Under the pieces are notes generated by a model. That model was given only the letters and a program-made list of their open reading frames with translations. It was not told the DNA's origin and did no database searches. Below are positions 6,855 to 14,773 of a stretch of 42,836 bases of DNA, one piece after another (the stretch's first letter is position 1; every line of letters begins with the position of its first letter). The translations under genes were made by a program, and so were the position numbers. Origin of the DNA: Chitinophagaceae bacterium (lineage in GTDB: Bacteria; Bacteroidota; Bacteroidia; Chitinophagales; Chitinophagaceae). The stretch is from contig JANYEP010000001.1 in NCBI GenBank assembly GCA_025363075.1, positions 1-42,836 on the forward strand, read 5' to 3'.

Positions 6855-8282
6855 ATGCAAATAGAACAAATTTACACAGGATGTTTAGCACAAGGTGCTT
6901 ATTACATTACAAGTAATGGTGAAGCTGCTATAATAGACCCACTTCGTGAAACACAACCTTATTTAGACAGATCGCAAAGAGATAATGTAAAACTCAAATA
7001 CATTTTTGAAACACACTTTCACGCCGATTTTGTAAGTGGTCACGTTGATTTAGCAAAAGCAACTTGTGCAAAAATTATTTATGGTCCAAATGCAAGTTGT
7101 GGATTTGATTGCGTTTCTGCAACAGATGGACAAATTTTTAAATTGGGTAATGTAAAAATTAAAGTGTTGCACACACCAGGTCACACAATGGAAAGCACTT
7201 GCTTTTTATTGATTGATGCGAGTGGAATTGAACATTCTTTATTTAGTGGTGACACTTTATTTATTGGCGATGTTGGCAGACCAGACCTTGCACAAAAAGC
7301 TGCATCAATGACACAAGAAGAATTAGCAGCCGTTCTATATCATTCTTTGAGAAACAAAATAATGACTTTGCCAGATGATGTAATTGTTTACCCAGCACAC
7401 GGTGCAGGCAGTGCTTGTGGAAAAAATATGAGTAAGGAAACCACTTCAACAATAGGTATTCAAAAGCAATTAAATTATGCTTTGAGGGCAAATATGACCG
7501 AAGCTGAATTTGTAAATGAAGTAACTGATGGATTGTTGCCTCCACCTGCTTATTTTGGTGCAAATGTGGCTATGAATAAAACAGGTTATCAAAGCTTCGA
7601 CACAGTTTTAAATAATGGGATGAAAGCATTGTCTGTTGCAGCTTTTGAAGCAGTAGTAGAAGAAACAGGTGCAGTAATTTTAGACACTCGAAACAATACA
7701 GATTTTTGTAAAGGGTTTGTTCCACAATCAATAAATATAGGCATTCAAGGTGATTTTGCTCCTTGGGTAGGTTCAATGATTGGCGATGTAAATCAAGCCA
7801 TAATTTTAGTCACAGAAATAGGAGTGGAAGAAGAGTCTGTTACAAGACTAACAAGAGTTGGTTTCGATAATATTATTGGTCATTTAAAAGGTGGGTTTGA
7901 TGCTTGGAGAAATGCAGGAAAAGACGTTGATATTGTTGGTAGAATATCTGTTCAAGATTTTGCCAAGAAATTAAAATTTGGAATACCAGAAAGCAAAGTA
8001 ATTGATGTTCGCAAACAAAGTGAATACCTTGCAGAACACGTTGAAGAGGCTTACAGTAAACCCTTGTCCGAAATTAATGATTGGATAAAAGACATAAAAC
8101 CAAATGAACATTTTTTCTTGCATTGTGCAGGAGGGTATAGAAGTATGATTGCTGCAAGCATTTTGCAAGCAAGAGGCTACAGGAATTTTACAGAAATTGA
8201 AGGTGGGTTTAGTGCAATTGCAAAAACTGAAGTGCCAAAAACTGACTTTGTTTGTCAATCAAAATTATCAACAATTAATTAA
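6855..8282 (+). CDS. Persulfide dioxygenase-like MBL-fold hydrolase with two rhodanese domains
   Basis: The 475-residue cytoplasmic protein begins with a metallo-beta-lactamase domain (1-245). Its metal ligands are visible: THFHADFVSGH (His54, His56, Asp58), His110 (TPGHT), Asp133 (SGDTLFIGDVGRPDL) and His182 (YPAHG). This pattern matches the ETHE1/Blh persulfide dioxygenase group, which oxidises glutathione- or other low-molecular-weight persulfides to sulfite. Two rhodanese domains follow. The first (about 265-355) lacks the active cysteine. The second (about 370-455) keeps it as Cys424 (HCAGGYRS). The fusion would pass sulfane sulfur between a carrier and the dioxygenase or release it as thiosulfate. 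It leads an operon with the single-domain rhodanese 5 nt downstream. Confidence 0.92.
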   Translation: MQIEQIYTGCLAQGAYYITSNGEAAIIDPLRETQPYLDRSQRDNVKLKYIFETHFHADFVSGHVDLAKATCAKIIYGPNASCGFDCVSATDGQIFKLGNVKIKVLHTPGHTMESTCFLLIDASGIEHSLFSGDTLFIGDVGRPDLAQKAASMTQEELAAVLYHSLRNKIMTLPDDVIVYPAHGAGSACGKNMSKETTSTIGIQKQLNYALRANMTEAEFVNEVTDGLLPPPAYFGANVAMNKTGYQSFDTVLNNGMKALSVAAFEAVVEETGAVILDTRNNTDFCKGFVPQSINIGIQGDFAPWVGSMIGDVNQAIILVTEIGVEEESVTRLTRVGFDNIIGHLKGGFDAWRNAGKDVDIVGRISVQDFAKKLKFGIPESKVIDVRKQSEYLAEHVEEAYSKPLSEINDWIKDIKPNEHFFLHCAGGYRSMIAASILQARGYRNFTEIEGGFSAIAKTEVPKTDFVCQSKLSTIN

Positions 8283-8287
8283 TTATT

Positions 8288-8614
8288 ATGCTACAATTTC
8301 TTTTTAAATTATTTTCAAATACAAATAATGTAGAGCTGCAAAATGCTGTGAAAAGAGGTGCGTTTTTAGTTGATGTTCGCACACCACAAGAGTTTGCAAG
8401 TGGTAATGTAAAAGGCTCTGTGAATATTCCACTTAATAAAATACAAAACCAGTTGCAAGCATTTAAAAACAAGACAAACATTATTGTTTTTTGCAGAAGT
8501 GGCAATAGAAGTAGTCAAGCAATATCTATTTTAAAACAAAATAATTTCACCAATATTATTAATGGCGGTACTTGGCAAAATGTGAACAAAATTTTAAACA
8601 ATAAAAACAAATAA
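8288..8614 (+). CDS. Single-domain rhodanese sulfurtransferase
   Basis: This 108-residue protein is one rhodanese domain. It carries FLVDVRTPQEF near residue 26, the GSVNIPL strand, and the active-site loop FCRSGNRS with Cys69 as the persulfide-carrying residue. A hydrophobic N-terminus (LQFLFKLF) may tether it to the membrane. It would move sulfane sulfur among the neighbouring dioxygenase, the DUF2892 membrane protein and the YeeE transporters. It starts 5 nt after the metallo-hydrolase stop. Confidence 0.92.
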   Translation: MLQFLFKLFSNTNNVELQNAVKRGAFLVDVRTPQEFASGNVKGSVNIPLNKIQNQLQAFKNKTNIIVFCRSGNRSSQAISILKQNNFTNIINGGTWQNVNKILNNKNK

Positions 8615-8616
8615 AT

Positions 8617-8823
8617 ATGAAAAAGAACATTGGTTCAACTGACAAAATAATTCGTGTTGCAGCAGCCATCGTACTATCTGTGTTGTATTTTACAAAAGTA
8701 ATAAATGGCACAACTGCAACGGTGTTGGGCATTGTAGCTACTGTACTTTTACTGACAAGTATTATAAATTTTTGCCCATTGTATGTAATTTTAGGCACTA
8801 ATACTTGTAAAATAAAAAAGTAA
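8617..8823 (+). CDS. DUF2892 (YgaP-like) small membrane protein
   Basis: This 68-residue protein has two transmembrane helices (about 13-28 and 34-50) and the family marks: an N-terminal KNIGSTDKIIRV and a C-terminal NFCPLYVILGTNTC. In E. coli YgaP the same domain is fused to a rhodanese. Here it is a separate gene 2 nt after the rhodanese gene, so the two products probably form a membrane-anchored sulfurtransferase. The conserved cysteines near the second helix could accept sulfur. Confidence 0.9.
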   Translation: MKKNIGSTDKIIRVAAAIVLSVLYFTKVINGTTATVLGIVATVLLLTSIINFCPLYVILGTNTCKIKK

Positions 8824-8827
8824 GTTG

Positions 8828-9664
8828 ATGGAAGAATTGCAATGTTGTGTCGTTTCCTGCGAACGACAATTAGATAAAAATTATTGGGATAATCAATATC
8901 AAAGTAATAAAACTGGATGGGATTTAGGTGAGGTTTCCCCACCAATTAAAAAATATATTGATGAATTGCAAAATTGTAATATCAGTATTTTAATACCAGG
9001 TTGTGGTAACACTTATGAAGCTGAATACCTTTTGCACAAAGGCTTTACAGATATTACTGTAATTGATATTGCACCAACGATTGTAGAAAAATTACAAGAA
9101 AAATTTTTATCAAACAAGAATATAAAAGTAATACTTGGCGATTTTTTTGAACATTATAACAAGTATGATTTAATAATTGAACAAACATTTTTTTGTGCGT
9201 TGCCACCAACACTTCGTCAAAAATATGTGTATAAAATGCACCAACTTTTAAACATTGATGGATTGATCATTGGGCTTTTGTTCAATAGAATTTTTGAAAC
9301 AAATCCACCGTTTGGAGGAAGCAAAAAAGAATATGAAATGTTGTTTAAAGATGCTTTTGTTTTTAAACAATTTGATGTGTGTAATAATTCTGCCGCACCA
9401 CGTGCTAACACTGAATTGTTTATAGAGTTCAAAAAAAAGATTGCTGTGATAGTTGATTTGTATGGCTTTGAAGGCATTACTTGTAATGGTTGTATGAATA
9501 CAGTGTCACAAAAAATTGCAACATTACCCAATGTACTAAATGTAAGTATGAGTACAAATTATGCTGAAGTTTTAATAGTAAGTAATGAGGCAGTCTTGCT
9601 ACAAGATTTGCAAAACGAAATATCGTATGACGCAAAATATTTTATTAAAAAATTAAATTCGTAA
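8828..9664 (+). CDS. TPMT-like S-methyltransferase fused to a C-terminal HMA domain
   Basis: The protein has 278 residues if it starts at the ATG at 8828; a TTG one codon upstream is also possible. Residues 15-205 are a thiopurine-methyltransferase-type SAM enzyme. WDNQY and GWDLGEVSPPI are N-terminal, motif I is IPGCGNTYEAEYL (56-68), EQTFFCALPP lies near 118, and NPPFGGSKKEY near 159. Relatives methylate thiols, sulfide, thiocyanate, halides or metalloids. Residues 206-278 are a heavy-metal-associated domain with GITCNGCMNTV (Cys219, Cys222), the site that binds soft metals or can carry a persulfide. TPMT-type enzymes are usually single-domain, so the fusion is unusual. In this operon, methylation of sulfide or a related soft nucleophile is the best guess. 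Confidence 0.85.
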   Translation: MEELQCCVVSCERQLDKNYWDNQYQSNKTGWDLGEVSPPIKKYIDELQNCNISILIPGCGNTYEAEYLLHKGFTDITVIDIAPTIVEKLQEKFLSNKNIKVILGDFFEHYNKYDLIIEQTFFCALPPTLRQKYVYKMHQLLNIDGLIIGLLFNRIFETNPPFGGSKKEYEMLFKDAFVFKQFDVCNNSAAPRANTELFIEFKKKIAVIVDLYGFEGITCNGCMNTVSQKIATLPNVLNVSMSTNYAEVLIVSNEAVLLQDLQNEISYDAKYFIKKLNS

Positions 9665-9672
9665 ACTAAACA

Positions 9673-10245
9673 ATGAATATTATAGAATTTATCAAACAAC
9701 CCTGGCATTGTTTAATAGCAGGCATTTTAATAGGGTTAACAGTGCCTGTGCTTTTATTAATTGGCAACAAAAAATTTGGAATATCTTCATCGCTTCGCCA
9801 CATCTGTGCAATGTGTGTACCTGCCAATATTCCATTTTTTAAATACGATTGGAAAAAAGAAATTTGGAATCTATTTTTTGTAGCAGGTGTTTTAATTGGT
9901 GGATTTTTAGCAACACATTTTTTAAGTAATTCTAATACAATAGAAGTAGCACAAAGCACTAAAACTGCATTAGCACAATATGGCATTACAGACTACAGTA
10001 AACTAATGCCAGCACAAATTTTTAACATAGAAAACATAATTACATTCAAAGGCTTTTTCTTTTTTGTTGTTGGTGGGTTTTTAGTTGGTTTTGGAACTCG
10101 CTATGCAGGAGGTTGCACCAGCGGACACGCCATTATGGGCTTATCAAATTTACAATTGCCGTCTTTAATTGCTACTTGTTGCTTTATGGTTGGTGGATTT
10201 TTTTCTGCTAATATCCTAATGCCTTTCATTTTAAAATTATTCTGA
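9673..10245 (+). CDS. YeeE/YedE family sulfur transporter, first subunit
   Basis: This 190-residue inner-membrane protein has about five hydrophobic segments and the YeeE/YedE signature GTRYAGGCTSGH around Cys148. A second cysteine pair (RHICAMC, Cys45 and Cys48) lies in the first loop. In the YeeE family, conserved cysteines relay thiosulfate or sulfane sulfur through the membrane. The family is often a single protein with two repeats. Here the two halves are separate genes 4 nt apart, as in many Bacteroidota and in PmpA/PmpB-type pairs. It follows the methyltransferase-HMA gene by 8 nt. Confidence 0.88.
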   Translation: MNIIEFIKQPWHCLIAGILIGLTVPVLLLIGNKKFGISSSLRHICAMCVPANIPFFKYDWKKEIWNLFFVAGVLIGGFLATHFLSNSNTIEVAQSTKTALAQYGITDYSKLMPAQIFNIENIITFKGFFFFVVGGFLVGFGTRYAGGCTSGHAIMGLSNLQLPSLIATCCFMVGGFFSANILMPFILKLF

Positions 10246-10249
10246 TACT

Positions 10250-10750
10250 ATGCAAAATACTATAGAAACAAAACAAAGCATTGACACAAGACATCAGGAT
10301 GCAATGTGTGTAAATGATTCAAAACTGCAACACCCATTTTGGCATAACATAAAGTATATGTTTGTGGGTATTTTATTTGGAATCACGTTTGTAAAAGCCG
10401 AGATAATAAGTTGGTTTCGCATTCAAGAAATGTTTCGACTACAATCGTTTTTTATGTATGGTGTAATAGGAACAGCAGTAGTTGTAGGCTTATTGTCAGT
10501 TTTTATAATCAAGCGTTTTAATATTAAAACATTTAGTGGCGAACCAATAACTTTTGAAGATAAAAAATTCAACAAAGGACAAGTTTTTGGTGGCTTAATT
10601 TTTGGAATTGGCTGGGCAATTACAGGGGCTTGTCCAGGTCCATTATTCGCACAAATTGGTAGTGGCTTTGTAGTAGTCGGTATTACTTTTTTAAGTGCAG
10701 TTTTAGGCACTTGGGTATATGGATATTTTAGAGAAAAGTTGCCACATTAG
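10250..10750 (+). CDS. YeeE/YedE family sulfur transporter, second subunit
   Basis: The second half-transporter has 166 residues. A soluble N-terminal stretch of about 35 residues is followed by four hydrophobic segments. The signature loop is GWAITGACPGPLFAQIG around Cys128, the second conserved sulfur-relay cysteine of YeeE-type channels. It almost certainly pairs with the product of the preceding gene. It is the last gene of the sulfur operon, and a hairpin follows within 10 nt. Confidence 0.88.
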   Translation: MQNTIETKQSIDTRHQDAMCVNDSKLQHPFWHNIKYMFVGILFGITFVKAEIISWFRIQEMFRLQSFFMYGVIGTAVVVGLLSVFIIKRFNIKTFSGEPITFEDKKFNKGQVFGGLIFGIGWAITGACPGPLFAQIGSGFVVVGITFLSAVLGTWVYGYFREKLPH

Positions 10751-10758
10751 ATTTTAAT

Positions 10759-10802
10759 AAAAGACAACTTCATTTTTTTAATATTTTATACAGTTGTCTT
10801 TT
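10759..10802. terminator. Bidirectional terminator between the convergent sulfur operon and kduD
   Basis: AAAAGACAACT (10759-10769) and AGTTGTCTTTT (10792-10802) form a perfect 11-bp stem around a 22-nt AT-rich loop. The A and T runs at either side of the stem let it serve both the rightward sulfur operon and the leftward kdu operon. Confidence 0.75.
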
Positions 10803-10808
10803 GTAATA

Positions 10809-11570
10809 TTACCTTGCCATCCATCCACCATCAACAGTTAAAATTGTTCCATTGATATAATCAGATGCGGGAGAACTTAAAAAAACAAAAGCACCAGTCA
10901 AATCACTTGGTTTCCCCCATTTATTTGCAGGAATGCGAGATAAAATTGCTGCATTTCTATCTGGGTCATCTCTTAATAGTTGTGTGTTGTCTGTTGCAAT
11001 ATATCCTGGAGCAATGCCATTAACAGTAATGTTATGTTTTGCCCATTCATTGCAAAAAGCTTTAAGCAAAGAAGCGATAGCACCCTTGCTGGCAGCATAT
11101 CCTGGCACATTAATACCACCTTGAAAACTTAATAATGAACAAGTAAAAATAATTTTGCCATAACCATTTTCAAGCATTTGTTTGCCAATTTCTCGTGTAA
11201 TAATAAATTGGGAATTTAGGTTGATGTCAATGATGGCGTCCCAATATTCATCAGGATGTTCGGCTGCTGGTTTTCGTAAAATATGCCCAGCATTGTTAAT
11301 TAAAATATCAATCTTTTTGTGGTCTTCTTTTACTTTGTTTAAGAAAGTATATAACGAATCACGATTAGTAAAATCTGCTTGGTATGGATAAAATTTTCTC
11401 CCTAATTTTTCTACTGCAATTTGAACATTGCTACCACTTGCTGCAAGGTTGGCACTCACACCAATAATATTTGCACCACTTTGTGCAAGCTCAATGGCAA
11501 CATCCATTCCAATGCCTCTGTTACATCCTGTAACTAAGGCAAGTTTATTATCTACTCTAAAATTTATCAT
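10809..11570 (-). CDS. kduD: 2-dehydro-3-deoxy-D-gluconate 5-dehydrogenase (KduD)
   Basis: This 253-residue classical short-chain dehydrogenase has TGCNRGIG (14-21) for NAD(P) binding, NNAG (92-95), and the catalytic Tyr158-x3-Lys162 (GYAASKG). The sequence around it (NRGIG, AFCNEWAKHNITVNGIAPGYIATDNT, NGTILTVDGGWMAR) is typical of KduD. KduD reduces 2,5-diketo-3-deoxygluconate to 2-keto-3-deoxygluconate, the step after KduI. It is the last gene of the leftward operon, 93 nt after kduI, and a hairpin repeat occupies that gap. It differs clearly from the second SDR at 16129-16884. Confidence 0.9.
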   Translation of the reverse strand: MINFRVDNKLALVTGCNRGIGMDVAIELAQSGANIIGVSANLAASGSNVQIAVEKLGRKFYPYQADFTNRDSLYTFLNKVKEDHKKIDILINNAGHILRKPAAEHPDEYWDAIIDINLNSQFIITREIGKQMLENGYGKIIFTCSLLSFQGGINVPGYAASKGAIASLLKAFCNEWAKHNITVNGIAPGYIATDNTQLLRDDPDRNAAILSRIPANKWGKPSDLTGAFVFLSSPASDYINGTILTVDGGWMAR

Positions 11571-11592
11571 AGTATTTTTATTTGAAAAGATA

Positions 11593-11656
11593 TTGCCACA
11601 AAGGCACTAAGGCACAAGGTTTATAGCTTCTTTGAGCCTTTGCGTCTTTGTGGCAA
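11593..11656. repeat. GCCACAAAG-type hairpin repeat, copy A
   Basis: The arms at 11593-11613 (TTGCCACAAAGGCACTAAGGC) and 11636-11656 pair at about 18 of 21 positions, so the kduI-kduD gap would form a long stem-loop. The left arm contains short internal repeats of the type AAGGCAC. A related element lies at 16892-16945 in the other arm of the locus. Confidence 0.7.
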
Positions 11657-11663
11657 ATAAAAA

Positions 11664-12494
11664 TTATTTTAATGCTGAAATATTAATAAAATCCATATCC
11701 GTAAAGCTCATATTTTCTCCAGCCATTGCCCATATAAATGAATAAGCAGCAGTACCAACACCACTATGAATACTCCAATTTGGTGATACAATTCCTTCTT
11801 CATTATTGATGAACATATGACGTGTTTCATCAGGTTCACCCATTAAATGCAACACTCTTTGATTCTCTGGTAAGTTGAAGTAAAAATATGCTTCCATTCT
11901 TCTGTGATGCAAGTGAGACGGCATTGTATTCCATAAACTGCCTGGTTTAAAATTGGTAACACCCAGCATCAACTGGCAACTTTTTAATCCATCTGGATGA
12001 ATGTATTTGTTAATCACACGATGGTTGGCTGTTTCACTGCTTCCCATTTCTGTTGGTGTTGCATCAGCAGGCTTCATTAGCTGCACTGGATATTCTTGAT
12101 GAGCAGGGCAAGAGAAGAAAATAAACTTTGCAGGACTTGCAGCATCTGCACTTGCAAACACAACTTTTTTATTGCCTTTGCCAATGTATAAACAATCTCT
12201 ATTTTCTAGATTATATGTAACGCCATCAACAGTAATAGTTCCATTGCCAGCAATATTTACGATACCAATTTCTCTGCGAGATAAAAAGAAATCAGATTTT
12301 AATTCATCGTAAGTGCCAAGCTCAAGTGTAGTGTTTACAGGCATTGCAGCACCTACAAGCATTCTGTCATAGTGTGTGTACGCACATTCAATTTTATCTG
12401 CTTGCACTAATTTATCAAGCAAGTAACGTTCCCTAATTTGTTCTGTACTGTAAGATTTAAAATCTGCTGGATGTGTTGGGTGAATAACTCTCAT
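11664..12494 (-). CDS. kduI: 5-dehydro-4-deoxy-D-glucuronate isomerase (KduI)
   Basis: The 276-residue double-cupin protein matches KduI over its full length. The zinc site is intact: His194 and His196 (MPSHLHHRRMEAYFYF), Glu201 and His243, each two residues below the E. coli numbering as I recall it. KduI converts 5-keto-4-deoxyuronate (DKI) to 2,5-diketo-3-deoxygluconate, the substrate of KduD. It starts 12 nt after the PL6 stop in the leftward operon. KduI/KduD is best known from pectin breakdown but is also found in uronate and alginate loci. All the lyases here point to alginate or a related uronan. Confidence 0.95.
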   Translation of the reverse strand: MRVIHPTHPADFKSYSTEQIRERYLLDKLVQADKIECAYTHYDRMLVGAAMPVNTTLELGTYDELKSDFFLSRREIGIVNIAGNGTITVDGVTYNLENRDCLYIGKGNKKVVFASADAASPAKFIFFSCPAHQEYPVQLMKPADATPTEMGSSETANHRVINKYIHPDGLKSCQLMLGVTNFKPGSLWNTMPSHLHHRRMEAYFYFNLPENQRVLHLMGEPDETRHMFINNEEGIVSPNWSIHSGVGTAAYSFIWAMAGENMSFTDMDFINISALK

Positions 12495-12506
12495 TTGTGT
12501 TTTATT

Positions 12507-14768
12507 TTATTTATTAATTACGAATTCGTTTTCCTTTATTGAGCCACTTTTTGTGAACTTATTTTTTGATTGAAGATGAATAGCACGAACAATATCTGTG
12601 TAAACAATCAATTGTTTTTCGTTGTTTGAATTGGTGAAAATATTGTTCTCAAAATTGGAATATTGAACACCAGTTAAATCAATCAAAGCCTTATCTGCAT
12701 TGATATTTTCAATGGTGTTGTTATTAAACCAAAGCCTTGGACCAAGTGTACTTTCATCATTTCCAGTGCGTGCAATATTAATTAATACACCTTTATTGTT
12801 GATGAATTTATTGTTACTGATTTTAATATTCTCTGCACTATAATATCCTTTCTTATCTGTCTCTTCACCAGCAGATAAAATGTTTATTGAAGTGTTCTTA
12901 AAAGTATTGTTTCTAAATATTAAACTATCTGCATAAGAACCCTTTATTGAATAAAAGAATGCAGTATTTGCAGCATCATTATTACTGTAAATGCTATTAG
13001 TAAATAAAAACTGGTAATGGTTTACACTACCATTTGTTGGTGATGAAACAAAATGTGTTGCTTTAGTGAAACCTGCATCAATATTGGTTTTGGTGATATT
13101 TAAAGAAGCATTTCCCTCAACAACAAAAACGGCTTCTTGTGCTTCAGTAACAAATTTTATTTCTTTATTAAGTGAAGTAATCTTTACTTGATTATAAACT
13201 TTAATTGGTTTGTTAATATCATAAATAATTCCAGTTAAAATAATGTTGATTTGTTTTTTATAATTAATTGAATCACCTAATGCAGCAAGCAATTGTTTGG
13301 CATTTGAACATTGAATTTCTGTTGCTTTATTAGTTGGTTTAATATCTTCTTTCCAAATAATGCCAGTAGTTTTTTGAGATTTAGAGATTGTTACATTTAT
13401 GGAATCAAAATTGGTGAAACCAATGATATTATTAAGTTTAAAACCTAATCTTTCTTTTGCAATTTTTTCAATATTATCATTTAAAGGATTTTCCTCATAG
13501 ATTGATAAGGCTATTGGATAATTTATTCCTTTTATATTTTTTTCTCGAAGTATAGTTTTCTCGAACCCTTTGGGCAAATTTTGTCCTACAGTTTTTGATA
13601 CAACATTGTTGCTGAAACTAAAGCCACTAATGTTATCAAACTTATAAAATAAGGTAGTATCTTCTTTATTATAAAAAACATTATTTGCTATCAATACATT
13701 TTGTGGTACTTGGCTACGTTCTTTATCACTTCCTTCACACAAACTAAATGGTGTGCAGTTAATAAAACTATTGCCAAAAATTACAGCATCTTTTACAGGC
13801 AAATATCTATTTGCAGGAGAATTTGGAACGCCATTCATTATAGCCAAAGGAGAACGAAAACTAACACCTTTACATTCATAAAATAAATTATTAATAACCC
13901 AGTTTCCTTCGTTAATAATTCTCACACCACCAGTGCCTTCTTTTCCATTACCAAGAAAAATATTATTGAAAACAGTGTTGTTATTTCCGTGCCTTAAAGT
14001 AATGCAACCCTGGCATTCTTTAAACACATTATTCCTTATAATATTCTCACAAGATTTTAAAGAAATAATTTCTGTTTCACCATCACAGTTTCTAAAATAA
14101 TTATTCTCAATAATTGTATTTGAATTAAAGGTGCAATGCTGCGAAACGCCTACCCTTATTATCTCTCCAGCGTTTGAGCCAAGTGGTGGACGACCATCAA
14201 AATAGTTGTGGTCAATGCTATGAAAATTATCTCTGCTCTTTTCATCTTCTAAAATAACAGCCATTAAAACACCCAAGTTTTTTTTGTTTCTAAAAGTGCA
14301 ATGATCTATTCTGTTATGCTTGCCTAAAAATGATACCCAATAATCTTCACTCATTCTTTGAGGCTTGTTAAAATCATCAATTAAACAGTTGGTAACCCTG
14401 CAATAACTGGCAACAGTATTTTTATCACTTTTAAAATTGATAACAGTGCTTTCTGTGCTATAACCATTGGTAAAATTTAATCCAGCAACAACAATATAAC
14501 TGCCTCCAATTTTTAAACAAGATTTACCCGAAATAAAAACCTTTCCAGCAGTTTCTGCTTTGAAAGTAATAGGCTCTTTTTCTGTGCCAATGCAATTCAG
14601 TTTTATTTTAACATCATTCCAAATTCCATTTTGCAAAATAATAATATCACCCGCTTTTGCATTTTTATCAGCTTCTTGTAAAGCCTTGCTATCATTTACT
14701 TTTATTGTAGAGCTATTGGCTACAATACTTATACAGCAAAGCATTGCGAGTTTTATATATTTAAGCAT
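12507..14768 (-). CDS. PL6 family alginate lyase, two beta-helix domains
   Basis: This 753-residue exported protein has a signal peptide (about residues 1-19). The N-terminal right-handed beta-helix (about 20-400) carries the PL6 catalytic pair Lys238 (EIISLKS) and Arg259 (CITLRHG). The 21-residue spacing equals that of the Lys and Arg of AlyGC. A second beta-helix region fills about 480-750, as in two-domain PL6 enzymes such as AlyGC, which are often exolytic. It lacks a T9SS tail, unlike the PL6 at 28530-30614, so it is probably periplasmic. It starts 5 nt after the LacI-family gene. Confidence 0.92.
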   Translation of the reverse strand: MLKYIKLAMLCCISIVANSSTIKVNDSKALQEADKNAKAGDIIILQNGIWNDVKIKLNCIGTEKEPITFKAETAGKVFISGKSCLKIGGSYIVVAGLNFTNGYSTESTVINFKSDKNTVASYCRVTNCLIDDFNKPQRMSEDYWVSFLGKHNRIDHCTFRNKKNLGVLMAVILEDEKSRDNFHSIDHNYFDGRPPLGSNAGEIIRVGVSQHCTFNSNTIIENNYFRNCDGETEIISLKSCENIIRNNVFKECQGCITLRHGNNNTVFNNIFLGNGKEGTGGVRIINEGNWVINNLFYECKGVSFRSPLAIMNGVPNSPANRYLPVKDAVIFGNSFINCTPFSLCEGSDKERSQVPQNVLIANNVFYNKEDTTLFYKFDNISGFSFSNNVVSKTVGQNLPKGFEKTILREKNIKGINYPIALSIYEENPLNDNIEKIAKERLGFKLNNIIGFTNFDSINVTISKSQKTTGIIWKEDIKPTNKATEIQCSNAKQLLAALGDSINYKKQINIILTGIIYDINKPIKVYNQVKITSLNKEIKFVTEAQEAVFVVEGNASLNITKTNIDAGFTKATHFVSSPTNGSVNHYQFLFTNSIYSNNDAANTAFFYSIKGSYADSLIFRNNTFKNTSINILSAGEETDKKGYYSAENIKISNNKFINNKGVLINIARTGNDESTLGPRLWFNNNTIENINADKALIDLTGVQYSNFENNIFTNSNNEKQLIVYTDIVRAIHLQSKNKFTKSGSIKENEFVINK

Positions 14769-14773
14769 TCGTT

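Noticed and set aside
10809-12494. Pectin utilisation locus suggested by kduI and kduD
   Set aside because: No pectate lyase, pectin esterase of the CE8 type or GH28 is present. All recognisable lyases belong to alginate-linked families.
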